A stretch of DNA of 64,000 nt from Citrus sinensis (taxonomy: Eukaryota > Streptophyta > Magnoliopsida > Sapindales > Rutaceae). The stretch is from positions 5,419,001 to 5,483,000 of the forward strand of contig NC_068561.1 of NCBI RefSeq assembly GCF_022201045.2, in the 5' to 3' direction. Each line of letters starts with the position of its first letter. The first letter of the stretch is position 1. A program made the translations under genes and the position numbers. The notes beneath the pieces are model-generated. The model had not been told where the DNA came from, made no database searches, and worked only from the letters and a program-made list of their open reading frames with translations. Of this stretch, positions 11,418-24,515 are shown piece after piece.

Positions 11418-14031
11418 TTAAAGAGTAAGAGTATGAACGACAAACAAACTATAACATGAATTAAATTGAATATACTGCTGTGTAGTGTAAGTTAGAAACA
11501 ACTTACTGCTATAGTCCTCTGAGCTACCGTGAATATTCGAGCAGCAATACACGCTTGTGGGAGCAGAAACTTCTCCTTCTTCAAGCAAATCCTGCAGACA
11601 TGGAGCAAGTATTTCATTACAATGTAGTACTACACCGAAATTTAACCTGATGTTACTAGAGATATTCAGATAATCCACATGGCTGAATTAAGTAAAGAGA
11701 CATTACCACACTAACTTGTTTTACTTTTGAACAACATAACTCGCTGTTTTTGGCCTTATGTATGGTCAGATCGGGAGTGTTGGCATTTTGCGGTGGCAAT
11801 ATTGATTCAAACTTGGAACTTGGCCAACATTTCTCCTCAGGAAGCAGTTGCATCATTACGGCATATGTTGACAAATATCTATCTTTTGTTAGCAATGGAT
11901 CAACGAAGTCGTCGACCTCTCTCCCAACATTCAAGATGCATTTTGATGCGTGAGCACAAGGGATTCCACTAAGCTGCCAGCTGCCACAGTCACAACATTG
12001 CTTTTTAATATCAACGCTAACTCGACTAATGCCATTCTCTAAAACATGCATGACTTGGCCCTCAGTTGCTTCCACATTCATCTCTCTTGCAGCCTCGATT
12101 GCGTTGTTTACCTTTTCACGAACAACTGGTGGAAGCTTCCCTTTCCATGGCAACCACGCTGCATACCTCCTCTCGAACAAATCTCTTGTCTTCCTCACGA
12201 TCGCTTCCATTCTTCGCGTGATGCTTTGTGCAAAGTATTCATGCATCCAGAAAAAAAACTTTTTCCCCATTTTGTTCGTAACATGGGTACATTTTGCCCA
12301 AGCAGGCATGCAATGCAAAGCCCACCTTTCCCATTTAGATTCCATCAGCCATTCATAACACCTCTCATCTAATACCTTTATTTCATCCAAGTGTCTGTAG
12401 AATTCTGTTGCATTAGTGCTGCGACAAGCCCCCCAAAACAACTGCCACAGTATATTGCTTGGGAATTTTGCCTTCATCCGCTCATAAACAGTCTGAGCAC
12501 AAATTCTTATCTCCGCCCTACACATTAAGGCTTCTAAAGCATCCTCAACACCGTTCTCACCATCTGAAATAAAGCAAAAACCTTCCCCATTATCCACCCG
12601 CAACATTTCACCTAGCTTGAGTAAGAAATTATACCAAGTGGAGTTTGATTCCTCTTCAACTTCGTAAACGGCAACAGGCCATATTCCATCATTGGCATCG
12701 ATTCCTACGGCAGTCAACATAACCCCACCGAATTCACCCCCAAGACGCCATCCATCAAGCGCAATAAAATGCCTACAGCGAAAGGCAAAACCCCAAACAG
12801 TTTCACGCAAACAAAGAAAGAATCCTTTGAACCTTGGTTGCTGTGAATCAGTGCACCATTCGGTTTCGACATGGACTTTGTGCGAGCTGTCCATGTCCTC
12901 AATTACAGTAGCCAGCTGGCCAAGACATGTGTATGAATCAGCATGGTCAGCGCCTAGAATTTCCCGGCCCATTTTTTGCGCTTCCAGCAGTTTAGTCTTC
13001 GGACAATCAAACCCATATACGCGACGGATTTCATCACCCACTCTCTTTAAAGTAACCTCAGAATCTCCATTCCACTCGTGTAGGAAAGTATACGCTATCC
13101 ACCTCGAACTCCCTATTTTGTTTCCTCCCTTCGGCAGGCAGTTATGGATGGGATTAATGTTCGTCACTTCAAACATAGGACCTCGGCCAATCTTTCTTCC
13201 CTCTATATGCCAGTCACATGTAATGTCTGAGCATTCAGCGGACACACATTGCTCATTGTTGGTAATGCGGCATAGGTTGAAACCATCCCTTACTGCTACA
13301 GCCTTAACTGCGTGGCGAAACACGAGTCCATTATCAAAATTTTTCCCCAAATGCAAATTAATTTTGCTGTCATCTCGTGGTGAAAATGTTAAACTCCTCC
13401 CGTGCAACAGGTCAGGAGTTTCGTCGAAGTTGTCCTCCACTTGAACCCACTCATATTCTGAATCATAACCTTCCATTTCATCGTCGTTGTCGCTTATATG
13501 CGGCAAAGGGTCGTCTTCACTTTCTGAATCTTCAACTGCAAACGGATTCTGAACCACGCTTTTGCTAGGGATGCCTACAGACTTAATTGCATCTTCGAGT
13601 CTGTGTATTGCTTTTCCCAACTCCTTGTAAATGGCATCATCTGAATCAGAATCAGATTCTGAGTATAAGTCTCTCCAAACCTCATCATCAGAAATTTTCA
13701 CTGCCGAACCACCTTTATCTTTGCCTCTGCATTTATTTGATTCATTATCATGGAGACCCCCTGCAGCCTTCCCCCTTTTCTCTGCCAATTTTTCTTCTAC
13801 CGTTGCTAGGTGGCGAGTACAGCTTTGGACCAAGTCTTCTCCATACTGCAAAGACTGAAACAATGATCTAAACACCTTTCTCTTCCCTTTCCTTTTACTA
13901 ATTGTCGGATTTCCCCCGCCATCCGTCTCGTCAGTTGCGAATCTCCGTTTCCCAATCTGACCCAGTTCCTTTTCTGTCCCACCTTCTTTGGTTGAAGAAT
14001 GTTTATCACACATGGCAGAGTTTTCCATCAT
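11418..14031 (-). CDS. MULE-type (Mutator-like) transposase or domesticated derivative
   Basis: The main exon runs from 14031 down to about 11707 (775 codons) without a stop. A donor GTAATG then fits an acceptor at about 11592 and a last exon ending with a stop at 11418. Domains: acidic, Ser-rich N-terminus (residues 110-205, e.g. YSESDSDSDDAIY); a MuDR-like DNA-binding segment (about 220-300); the MULE catalytic region (about 420-520) with Asp426 in ALDGW and Asp490 in FISDGENG; a SWIM zinc finger at 680-694 (C-D-C then C-A-H). The usual C-x-x-H step after the second Asp is changed (RICAQTVYERM). This is the only long uninterrupted transposase in the window, which suggests a recent copy or a domesticated gene. 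No terminal inverted repeats were identified. Confidence 0.8.
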
Positions 14032-17000
14032 TACACATGTAAGTATATCAACTGAATATCATTACACTTTGCAACAGGCGAGCTTTGCTTTACGATACAG
14101 TCAACCACACATTGATCATCAAGACTGTCTCCAGTTTTGCTATCTACTTTTTTTTTCCTGCCAAACATTTTCCGCGAACACCAGCCCCCATCCGTATTTA
14201 TACAATCGCTTTGACTTTGTATCACAGGATAGCCTTTGTGGCGCGAAAAGGAAGCAGTTACAAAATCCATCGGCATGGCACGAAATTTTCTTACATCGTA
14301 ATCTGATTTAACTTTCTCTTTGCCACCCCATTCGGCAACTCCTCTGACATATGATTATTGGATAGAAACGACGGAGCTTGGCCGCTTGCTTGACCAAATT
14401 GCTTTTGCTATGTGCTGTGGATTTCTGTTAGGGATTGCCTTAGTAATTTAGTTTATTTTTCCTGTTTTTCCAAAGATTAAGTGGTAGCCAATTGCGTTAA
14501 TTTGCATATGGAATCGCCCAAGTTACGGCTATTGCTTTCTGAAAATAATATATTCACCTTTACCTTTATTTTTTTTATTTAAATTACGATCCTATCATAA
14601 TTTAAATAAGGAATAAAATCAATAACATAGACAATTACGATTGTATGACACCACAGTTAATATTCACTACTATACATGTATTTTCAATATAGTTTATTTA
14701 TTTCAGCTGCAATCGATACTTCAATTATCCTGCTATTCAATCACGTTGTTAGATGGCCTGGGACAAAATCCTTGCCTTTAAATCATTTTCTTGGTTAATG
14801 AATCTAAGCCTTATAATGTTATAGTTGCCATGTGTCATTATCATTTTAAAAGGGGTTGGAAAAATGAGGTTACGAGAGGAGCAACATTAATATAAGAGAC
14901 ATACGAGAGTTGCATAAATCTAATGTTATTTTCTCTTATACTGAAATATTGGCTATTTATCTTTAACAATGCTCCTAATTAAAATTCTCTATTTTATGAT
15001 ATGTGCCAATTTTTGTCCAATGAATCTGATCTCTGCCTAATGTTTTCATCAGCATGAAATATTATGTGTACAAGTGGCCATAATTTTACACTTGTCTAAA
15101 AAACTGATAATAACTGTTATAAATTATGGTGTAAATATATATGTAGATGACATTAAACTTTGACGCCATACTACTAGTCAAACCTATGCATTTGAAAATA
15201 AGAAGAACACGAAGTGCATAGGAACCAAGGAAATCTTATAAAGTACAACTTAGGTGTTATTGAAAGAAATGTTTAAATCAGATACATACATAAACATTGA
15301 AACTATTAGCCTCTTGAAAGTAAATTTTGAAGTATACATCGATTAATATGTTTACTTCACACCGTTCTTTTGATGGGACAATATCTTAGAAGGAAACTTC
15401 CAACTCATGATACTTTATATTATCTCATTTTTTATTTACACATAATATTAATTACTATAATTTTGGTTAATGAACAACTATAATAAATTAAATAATTTTT
15501 ACTTATAATATATGATCTAGTTAGAAAGGTGGCCTCACTTCCACGAACTGTTGATATAAATAATTTTGGTTACTTATATATTGGTTTAATTTATCAATAA
15601 ATTAAACAACGTAATAATTTATTGCATTATTGGATTGTAATAAAAATACTACTCGGTACTACTTTATATGTCGTGTTTGGGAGAACGTCAAAGTGTGGAA
15701 TTAGACTAATTGTTTGGATAACATTTGAGTGTACTCTCATGTTTGGCAAACACACTTAGATTAGATTAAGTGGACTAAATTCAAATGTAGTTAATACATT
15801 TGAATGGATTAGTTATCCTCATTTTTTCATAGTTTAAGGGGGATTAGACTAACAATCTTTGTCTTATTATTATTTATTTGTATTTCTTTATTTATGTATT
15901 GTTATTATTTATCTATTTAGTTTTATTCATGGTTCCATTAACATTAAGTAATTTATTTTTTTATTGTACGTATGACATCTTCTTTCATTTAGTTATTTGT
16001 ATTAACATTTAATGTTAAATACTTTATTCATATTATATTATATAATTAAAACATTATTTATTAAGTAACATCCCTTTTATCATTTGAATATTATGTAATT
16101 TTGATACATAATGAATTTAAATTTTAATGATTTAAATTATAATTTATTTAATAATCTAATCGAATCCAGATCATATAGTCAATCCAATTAAATCTTCCGT
16201 GCCAAACGTAGCCTGACATTATAAATCTTAACGAATAATGGAACACCTATTAATTACATGATTTCGTATCATATTTTAAAATATTTGTTAAAAATTCACG
16301 TGTAATGCTTAGAATATTTTATGTTTTTTATTTGATTATTATATTATGGTTACACAATAACTGGTATACTAAATTTTTCTCAGTTATTACTTATTAAATT
16401 ATAATTTTTATTTATGACTATATAGATTCATGAATCTAATCTAATCTTACGTGCTAAACATAACCCTTGTATTGTCAACCATCTCCATAGCTCATTATTT
16501 GATTCACAAAATTGCGTACGCTTCAAATGTTTTCAAGCCTCCCACCGATGTCTTGCACATACCTTCAACATAGCTTGTTATTTATGAAATTCCGCATTCA
16601 CAGTAGAAGTATAAAAATTTGATTTAAATTTATTGGGTTATGTTGAGAAATTGCATATTATTATTAAGTTGTTACGCATATCACCACACTCACATATATG
16701 GTCGTTCCTCTCAATTCTTAAGCATCGCGAAATTATAATTACTTCTACAGAATGTCAACAATAAGCTAGAAAATGTTATGCAATTCCGCCATTCACCTAC
16801 CACTTACACATGAATTTGAATAAGCGGGAATTTTGCACAGACCCACAGTTAATGTCCGAATGAATTTTCCTTACGTACAATAAGAATTAAAATAAAAATG
16901 AAACAATATAATTGAGCAATTTCTTCCTGATAAAGCAAAGCTGCACGCGTGCAATATATTGAACCATTTAATGCTGGGCTGGTTCTACGTTACGTGTAAA

Positions 17001-17578
17001 GTACGCCACACGCAACAACAGTTGCTTGTGCAAATAATTGCCACAACCCCATACCCCTGTATGGGATGTGACGTGAGGAAGTGAGGTTTTCAAAGGCAGT
17101 GGCGTTGTAGGTCCCCCCTTTTGATGGGACAATAACCTCTTGGTTGTTGTTGTCACGATTTTCTAGAAATTTAACCATGTTTAATGTGTTCTCGATAAAG
17201 AAGAAATTAAAATTAAAGTTTGTTAATGTGTAATTGCAAAATAGCCCAGGGATAGTTTAGAAACATTGTTTGCGTTCTTGATTTTGTTAACAAATTTTAG
17301 TCGGTCCATTTGATATATTTCCATATGTTTTTCTGTATTATGTATTTTATCTTTCATTATTCTATGAGGTCAAATTAGTTTATCGGTACAGTGATTTAGG
17401 CATTACTCTATGGAAATGACTTTTTTTGGTTCAGTGAAAAATGCAATAAAACAAAAAGTCCCATCCAATAGGGAGACAACTATTGCTGTAAATAGTCAAC
17501 TGATTTGAAGTCTCCGTTTTGAAACTGACCCAAAGATACGCTACCCTTTGACCCACTCCAGAGTCCAAAATATGTTCA
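14032..17578. other. Gene-free AT-rich stretch with MITE-like pieces
   Basis: The first 300 bases are presumably the promoter and leader of the minus-strand transposase gene; a short minus ORF at 14031-14276 has no recognisable domain. Beyond that no gene is supported. MITE-like sequence lies at about 15660-16470. The short ORFs at 16968-17178 show no domain. Confidence 0.5.
15660..16470. repeat. MITE-like sequence, one or two nested copies
   Basis: The left side reads GTGTTTGGGAGAACG. The right sides read GTGCCAAACGTAGCC (about 16200) and GTGCTAAACATAACCC (about 16451). The inverted GTTTGG/CCAAAC words next to ATTAGATT/AATCTAAT runs resemble short non-autonomous DNA elements. Exact ends and target duplications were not resolved. 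Confidence 0.35.
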
Positions 17579-20350
17579 GTGCTCCCAACCACGCCTTGTA
17601 CTTTCAATTTTACCAAACACATCTCACTTTCCACTCCACCTGCCACTAATTTCACTTTCACCTTTACCAACCCACCGTTCTTAGTTCAAAAGTTAAAAAA
17701 CATAAACCGAAATGAGGAGAGAAAACTTGTTTTTTCACCAGTTGAGCTTTCAGCAACAACTCCAACTAAAAGAAACGAACAAGCCCAGGTTAGTTTACTT
17801 CTGTTCATCTTTCCAGTCGTACTCATAATAAGTTTTGGTGATTCCAACAAGCACTACTCGGTACTTAAGAATCGTTTTTATCAATTTTTTTTACTTACTT
17901 TATATGTCGTATATCTGCAACACTTGAAACCCTTAACCCTAGTGCTGTCATCGGGGGGTATTGAAACACATGTTCAGATGGATGATGTGAATGGATCCGT
18001 TCTAGTATTTGTTAAGTTCGACGGGGACGAACACTATATTGGTAGAGTGTATTTGGAGCTATGGACTTGGTACGGTCTGGTTGCCAATACTCTGGGTAGG
18101 CGTGCTTTACCGAATGAAACAAGTACTAATCCGCAGTCGGGCATCATACAACAGGAAGCTACATATGAAATGTTGGAGAATCGTTTTGCTGTAGGAAGTG
18201 AATTTGCCAATGAAGATGAGGCAGAGAGTTTGTATTTCTTGTATGCCAAGTTGAAGGGTTTTGGAGTAAGGAAAGATGCAAAGCGCATTGATGGGAATGG
18301 CAAAGTGAAGGGTCGGAGATGGGTTTGCAGCAGGGAAGGGTTCAAGCCTTGTAAGTATTTGGAGAACACCAACAGGAAAAGGGCAGCAAGGCCCCTAACT
18401 AGAACTGGATGCAGGGCAGGACTACGGATTCTGTTTGATGAAAAAAAAGGTGCCTGGATCTCAACAATCTTGACAGCATATCACAATCATAACTTGACCC
18501 TGCCGCATCATGTTCATTACATTCGGGCACACAGGAAGGTTTCTTAGGTGGATTTGGCAACTGCTTCTGTAATGCACCGTGTGGGCATAAGGCCTTCTCA
18601 GATTCATGAGTACATGGTCCAATGTTCTGGTGGATATAGCGAGGTCGGCTACATGAGAAGGGATGTAGAAAATGTGGTTGCAAGTCAGAAGCGAAAACAA
18701 CTACAGGATTTTGATTCTGAGTCGTGCATAGCATATCTGAATGGGAAGAAAAGTTCTGACCCTTCTTTCTATTTCGAGTACACAATTGACGACGAACATA
18801 GATTGGGTGATATTTTTTGGTGTGATGGTGGTTGTAGGGCAGATTATGCAATATTTGGAGATGTTATTGCATTCGACACAACTTACCGGACAAATGCTTA
18901 CCTCAAACCCTTAGTTGTTATTGTAGGCATTAACCACCACTATAAAACAACAATCTTTGGGTTTGCTTTGCTGACGGCAGAAACTGAACAGGCCTATACG
19001 TGGTTGTTGGTGACATTTTTGCATGCTATGGAGGGTAAACATCCAAAGGCAGTCTTGACTGACGGAGACAAAGCAATGCGCAAAGCAATTTCAACAACAC
19101 TTCCACAATCAATCCATAGGCTGTGCTGTTGGCACCTTGAGAGGAATGCACAATCAAATGTCGGGAGAACAGAATTTACGGCTGACTTTAAGGATTGCAT
19201 GCTCTACACAAAGGACCATCAAGATTTTCAAGATAAATGGGATGCGATGGTGCGTAAACATCAAGTTGAAAGTAATGAATGGGTGAAGAAAATGTATGTT
19301 GACAGAAATTTATGGGCAGAACCTTATTTCAAATGGCAGTTCTTGGGGGGGATGCGAAGCACACAGAGATGCGAGGGATTTAATGCTTTCTTGAACTATT
19401 ATGTGAATAGGAAACTTCGATTAATCGAATTTGTGGATCAAATTGACAGGTTAATGAGCAAACAGCGAGAGATGGAGGGAAAAGATGATTTTGACAGCTC
19501 ATATGGGTCACCGGTATTGTGCACCCACCTAAGACAATATGAGCAGCAAGCTGGGGAAATTTACACGAAGTCCATGTTTGAGAAAGTCCGTACGGAACTG
19601 AATAAGGAGGGATTGCTTTTTATCAAAGGATATGTGGATGACATAAGCACCCGGACTTACAGCATCGGGGAGTTCCGAAAGGCAAACAAAGAGTGGAAGG
19701 TTGTATTCCATCACCAAACCAAGCTTGCTGCATGTCAGTGCCAACTTCTAGAGAGGCTGGGCATACCTTGTTCACATTCATATACGGTTTTAAAGGCTGA
19801 GGATGTTCAATCAATTCCAGAATGTATGCAACTGATGCGGTGGCTTAAAACTGCAAAGATAAACAACCCTCCGCAAAATGATGACCAAGCAGAGAAGGTG
19901 TACATGAGCAAACTGGTGCGTATAGGTTTAGTCAATGCAGCATGCAAGAGCTTGCAGTATCTTGCTGGCAACAGCCTCAAAGCATACAAAGAAGCGATGA
20001 AAGGAATCCACAGCCTGACATTGCGGCTCCAATCTATGTCCTTGACAACAACTGAACAAGATTTTGAGAGAAATCCCGATGTAATTTGAGACCCTATGCT
20101 TGTATTAACAAAAGGGGCACCGAAACAGCCGAAAAAGGCCCAAAAAAAACAAAGAAAATGCAGTCGATGTAACAAGCTTGGTCATACGGTTAGAACTTGC
20201 ACGAGGAATCCATCACCCATCCCAACAAACATATATGGCAGGAATGATTGTAGTGACCACATGTCGGACAATGGCATAGAAGAATCACCCCATAATACCT
20301 CCACTCGGACCAACAGAAATATCGATGGAAGCTCAGAATCTAGGATGTAA
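17579..20350 (+). pseudogene. FAR1/FHY3-related (FRS) protein gene with two stop codons
   Basis: One frame runs the whole length, with only TAG at 18545-18547 and TGA at 20087-20089. FRS proteins derive from Mutator-like transposases, and some act as plant transcription factors. Order of domains: FAR1 DNA-binding domain (about 18180-18500; zinc ligands in WVCSREG, TGCRAG, HNHN); MULE core (about 18860-19160; FDTTY, LTDGDKA and HRLCCWHLERN); SWIM finger (about 19730-19790; CQCQLLERLGIPCSH); and a C-terminal zinc knuckle CSRCNKLGHTVRTC (20158-20199). All metal-binding motifs are intact. Both stops could come from single C-to-T changes. The true start is uncertain: the first 350 bases are poorly conserved, and a later Met at about 17980 is possible. 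It may be a recently dead gene or a FAR1-type transposase. Confidence 0.85.
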
Positions 20351-21761
20351 CCTGTAATTACCTGGCTTTTCATGTGGTATTATAAGATATATACTCTTGT
20401 AAATGTTATTTCATTTTGTGAAATTGTTGTGGCATACATATTAGTTATGGTGGAAACATAACTTAAATTTCGTAGTTGCTACTTAATCAGATATCTACCA
20501 AAACGTGCTATTTTTTATTAATATGCTAATATTTTTCAGTGGTATAGTTGATTACTTTTGGCTTCTGTCTTTGCAATTTTTTATCTTTTTAAACATTCTA
20601 CTGCTGTCCATATTTTATAAATCTGGTCTGCATATATCCTTATTGTAATGTTCCATCATGCCGGTGCTAAACATATCTGACTCAGATGGCTATTTGTTCC
20701 ATTTTCTTTGTCATATATATTGAAGACTATTCTAACCGATTAATCCATTAATAACTTCATTGTTCATGCAGAACTATATGTAATTTGTTTGATCAACCAT
20801 TATCTACTTCCTAGTTTACTGGTGACAAAGTTTGGGAAATGACATGTAAAAGTTTTTGTGGTCTTGTTCTGGAAACTATGGATTAAAATGGGTTTATGAC
20901 TGATTTTTCTGGATATGTGAGTATGAAATTAAGTTCTGAAAATTTCCACGTTGTTTTCACTCATGATTACTTGTGTGAGTCAGCCAAAGTTTGCCATTTG
21001 CTACTGAGGCTGAAATTTAAACAGATCTGAAAATGTGCTCTTCATCTTAAGAAGCACATGTCTATTTTCATTTCGAATAAACTCAAATTTTGAATGGTTT
21101 ATTCGAAATACGCAAAATCTTTTACTTAAAAGTTTGAACAATTACAATAAATTGTTCCTTTGCTTTTGTAGCTGCATTAACCATTACAGTTGATGTTGAA
21201 ATTCTGCTTTCTTATTAAAATTTCAAGTTTTGCAGACCTTCCTGCGTGGAGTAAGATGGCTGGATGCCTTGCATTTTGCTGATATTTTTTTTGAACTATT
21301 CTTCATATCAAAGCTGTTATTAGGTCGTTGAGCATGTATTCCTGGGGATTTTTTGGCACTACTACCTTGTAACCTCTTCAAAAAGATGACAATATTGCAG
21401 ATTTTAATTTGTTACTATAAAGGTTGCTGGTTGCAGATTGGAATTTTGTATGGAAACCGTCAGTTAATTTCTTAAGTGTTGCTTTTGTACAAGTGTATAA
21501 TGTAAATTTCAAATGCCATTATTATTTCATTCTTGTGCAAACATTAATTCTGGCTTTGCAACACTTATGTGCCTGAAAAGAGTACGTCTATTACCTTTAA
21601 TTGAATCAAGGTTTGATACACCAAAAAATTGTGCAACTACTACAAGGAATACTTCACATTGGCATAATTAAAAAATAAAAATAGCATTGCTAACTTAAGT
21701 AGCCATTTAAGTACGATAAATAAATGGAAGAATCAGACCGTTTTTTGTCTACACAAGTATT
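20351..21761. other. Gene-free stretch with a hairpin
   Basis: This is presumably 3' untranslated and intergenic DNA of the FAR1-like gene. A perfect 13-bp inverted repeat (ATTTCGAATAAAC at 21070-21082 and its complement at 21097-21109, 14-nt loop) is the only structure noted. Confidence 0.5.
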
Positions 21762-22073
21762 CTACATGTCCTGAAAATTAAGCAAGAACAATTCCCAATT
21801 GCACTTTTTACGTGCTCCAACAGCCGGATTTTCATCTCGTCGGCTGCAACCCTCGATACTCGCAATTTGTCTGCTCTTCTCAGTTCTAGCTGCAATTTTT
21901 CCCTTTTCTACCAGCTCTAAGAGACTTTCTTTTTCTTGGGAGTACATAGCCTGCTGTGCAAGTTCCTTCTCTTTGACAGATCTGGAACTTTTCTGCATCT
22001 TCATTTCAACAGTTTGTAACTTACTGCTATCTATCCTCCAGGATTTCTTAGTCCAATCCTCAATTTCCCTCAC
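21762..22073 (-). CDS. Hypothetical charged, helix-forming ORF (possible exon)
   Basis: A 103-codon minus-strand ORF, rich in Lys, Glu and Gln (for example EKELAQQAMYSQEKESLLEL), looks able to form a coiled coil. It lies just downstream of the last NHX-like exon on the same strand. I do not recognise it. It could be an exon of a captured gene or chance. Confidence 0.3.
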   Translation of the reverse strand: MREIEDWTKKSWRIDSSKLQTVEMKMQKSSRSVKEKELAQQAMYSQEKESLLELVEKGKIAARTEKSRQIASIEGCSRRDENPAVGARKKCNWELFLLNFQDM

Positions 22074-22228
22074 TATCTACTTACGAGAAATATGGAAAAA
22101 GAACAAAGAGACAGCACTCTAAGTTCTGGAGACTGAACAGAGAATCACAGCAAAATGTTTTAATCAAGATCTTCTTATGCACGATGGATTTTTGGCCTTA
22201 GAATAAATAATACATATGCAGTACTCAC

Positions 22229-24515
22229 TTGTCAATATCCAATCCGGCATACTTGAAAAGGTTTAGGGAATTAAGGTTTCACAAAACATTGTAATAGATA
22301 AAAGTCAGTACAACAAATTTAATCAATAAAGCCCCAACAAAAAAAGGATAACAAAGCAGAAATAAATCCAACTCCAACACCTGCAAAACAATACTGCATT
22401 ATTACAAATGACATGAAAAAAGGGATTAATATAGCAATACTGCATTATTGATATAGGATCTATATATATGGCTCCTAAGCAGGAATAAGCCCTAGCTCTC
22501 ACTCTACCACAACTGTTTGTCTTACACGACAATAACTAACCAGAGCATGAAAAAAGGCCAGAACAGGATAAATAAGCAAAATACACAGTGAATATAAAGC
22601 AGAACACCCAAAACTATAGATGATATAAATTATAACGGAAAGTATAATTTTTGGCAAAACTGCAAGATAGATTGAAAAAACTACCTGCAGACATTGAGCC
22701 AACAAAGGTCTCAAGAAACCTGACAATCACCAGAAAAAAATTTTGCCCAGATGAAGCATGACTTCTCACTAAGGACATTGTCCTGCATATCAAGAACAGC
22801 TTACTTCAATCCCAAATCCTAACCCACATAATGATCTAACTGGTTATGACAAATGCAAATTTTACATACCGGTACAAGGATATCGCCATCTACCATTTGT
22901 GAAACATACAAAAAGATCAATTCTCACACATTAAATGTTTATCCGGATAAAACAGAAATTTCACTCGCAAGAAAATTGGGCATCATAGCTATCAACAAAG
23001 ACTTACTGCATCGTTCAAAACAGATTCCCCAAAAACCAATGCATCAGATGGGAACTAACTACAAACACCATATAAGCACACCAACCATTAAGAAAAAAAA
23101 ATCAAATACAGATAATGAAAACCAAAGCAGATGAAACCTCGAATTTAAGCAACATGCAAATCCAGCCAACTTAAAAATCACTTTCTCCTAACCTTTCTTA
23201 TCACGATATACAGCTTCTGCACCAAGTCCAGTTACAGAAGGATCCAGCTCTTGAAACCTACAAAATTAAATATGTATTTAAGTCACACAATCAAGTTGGA
23301 TAGCGTCACCAAATAAGGCAAATATCCTATTTGCTTTTTCTAGCAAAATTTCTTAGAATAAGATATCATATTATTTAGAACAAGATCAAACAAAATAGGA
23401 AGTGGATATGCACAATCAAATTAATAGAAGGCAACTACTATGTAATTTAGTAACCAGTTCTCCCTTCTCCTTTTATCTTATCCCAGATAAATCTAGAAAC
23501 AACACTGAGGAAGAGTTTTGAATTACATAATAATAAATAGAATTCAAAGTTACAAATTCTTGAAATTGTAAACCATTGATAATTTTGAATTTCACATATC
23601 AACCACTTCAAATGTTTTCAGTACAATAAAAATATAAAGAAAACAAATGAAAAGAAAAATAAAAGTATATATATTTGTTTCCAGTATATAAGACATAAAA
23701 CTCTCAAATCTTTATCTAAACTAAATAGAAAATGCAGGTTATTGGTAAGCCCAATCAACATGGAAATACCACCCATCTTAAAAAGATCGTCTACATACCC
23801 TTCCTAATCTGAGGTGGGCAATCATACAGTTAGCTTCTTAGTCAGCATGTAAAACAAACTTTTAACAATTAAAGCGAGCCCAAAAAGAAAATGAAGAGCA
23901 CAATAGAAAGAGGACACTAACTGGTATACTCGTGACCATTGAAGCTAAAACGGTTCCAAAAATAGCAAATGTCACAATGGCTCCAAAGTTAAAAATAAAA
24001 GCTTTCTGCCAGGAAAACAAAATCATGACGAGACAGGTTGCACCTGAGCAACTAGAGTTTTAGGATCACATCATAGAAGCAAAAATGGAAAATCCAGTGA
24101 CATTAATTCATTAAAAGAAAATGAATACCTAATATTTGTTTCAGTATTAGAGATATTAGCCAGTGCACCAACAATTAAACCTGAAAAATATACGATGCAA
24201 GGATAATTATTCAGCCAGCAATTAAAGTAAAATTAGCCAGAAAAAGAAAAAAGAAAAGAAAGGAATAAAAGTAATTAAAATAATACCTATGAGAAGAGAA
24301 GCGTTGGCTTCCAGAAGATAATAGAATTTGTGACGACGAAGGACGTGGCCGAGGACGAAAGAGAGTACAAGCATCGTGATCTGGAGGATTATGCCAACGC
24401 CAGTGACTTGCTGCTCCTTTGCGGGACTTCCACGAGGATCGTTCGCCGGAGATATCTGCAATGCCTCTCCGGTCATTATACCCCGATGTCCCAACTTTTG
24501 AGCCCTAAAATTCAA
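22229..24515 (-). pseudogene. Endosomal Na+/H+ exchanger (NHX5/NHX6-type) pseudogene, exons missing
   Basis: NHX5/6 exchange Na+ or K+ for H+ in Golgi and endosome membranes. The first exon (24287-24515, likely Met at 24476) reads [14 protein letters not shown] and the first membrane helix [20 protein letters not shown], then [16 protein letters not shown]. Further pieces are 24129-24180 (LANISNTETNI), 23922-24005 (FNFGAIVTFAIFGTVLASMV), 22685-22719 ([13 protein letters not shown]), about 22350-22380 (VGVGFISALL) and 22229-22261 (FKYAGLDID). Most keep GT-AG borders. Missing are the exons normally between these blocks, including the region with the ion-binding Asp pair and the whole C-terminal half. 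The last two blocks should be contiguous but are separated by unrelated DNA. It cannot make a working exchanger. Confidence 0.85.
23193..23257 (-). pseudogene. BUD13-like exon inside the NHX remnant
   Basis: This 65-nt segment has AG and GT borders. It reads FQELDPSVTGLGAEAVYRDK, which resembles the region of the splicing factor BUD13/CWC26 around its conserved E-x-V-Y-R-D-K motif. It does not fit any NHX exon. No other BUD13 exon was identified, so the call rests on one short match. Confidence 0.4.

Noticed and set aside
12692..13444. 250-codon plus-strand ORF
   Set aside because: It is the complement of the MULE transposase coding sequence and shows no domain.
15649..17920. Two short words (ACTACTCGGTACT, ACTTTATATGTCGT) shared between about 15650 and 17855-17915
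   Set aside because: They occur in the same order, but the spacing differs and no element border could be defined.
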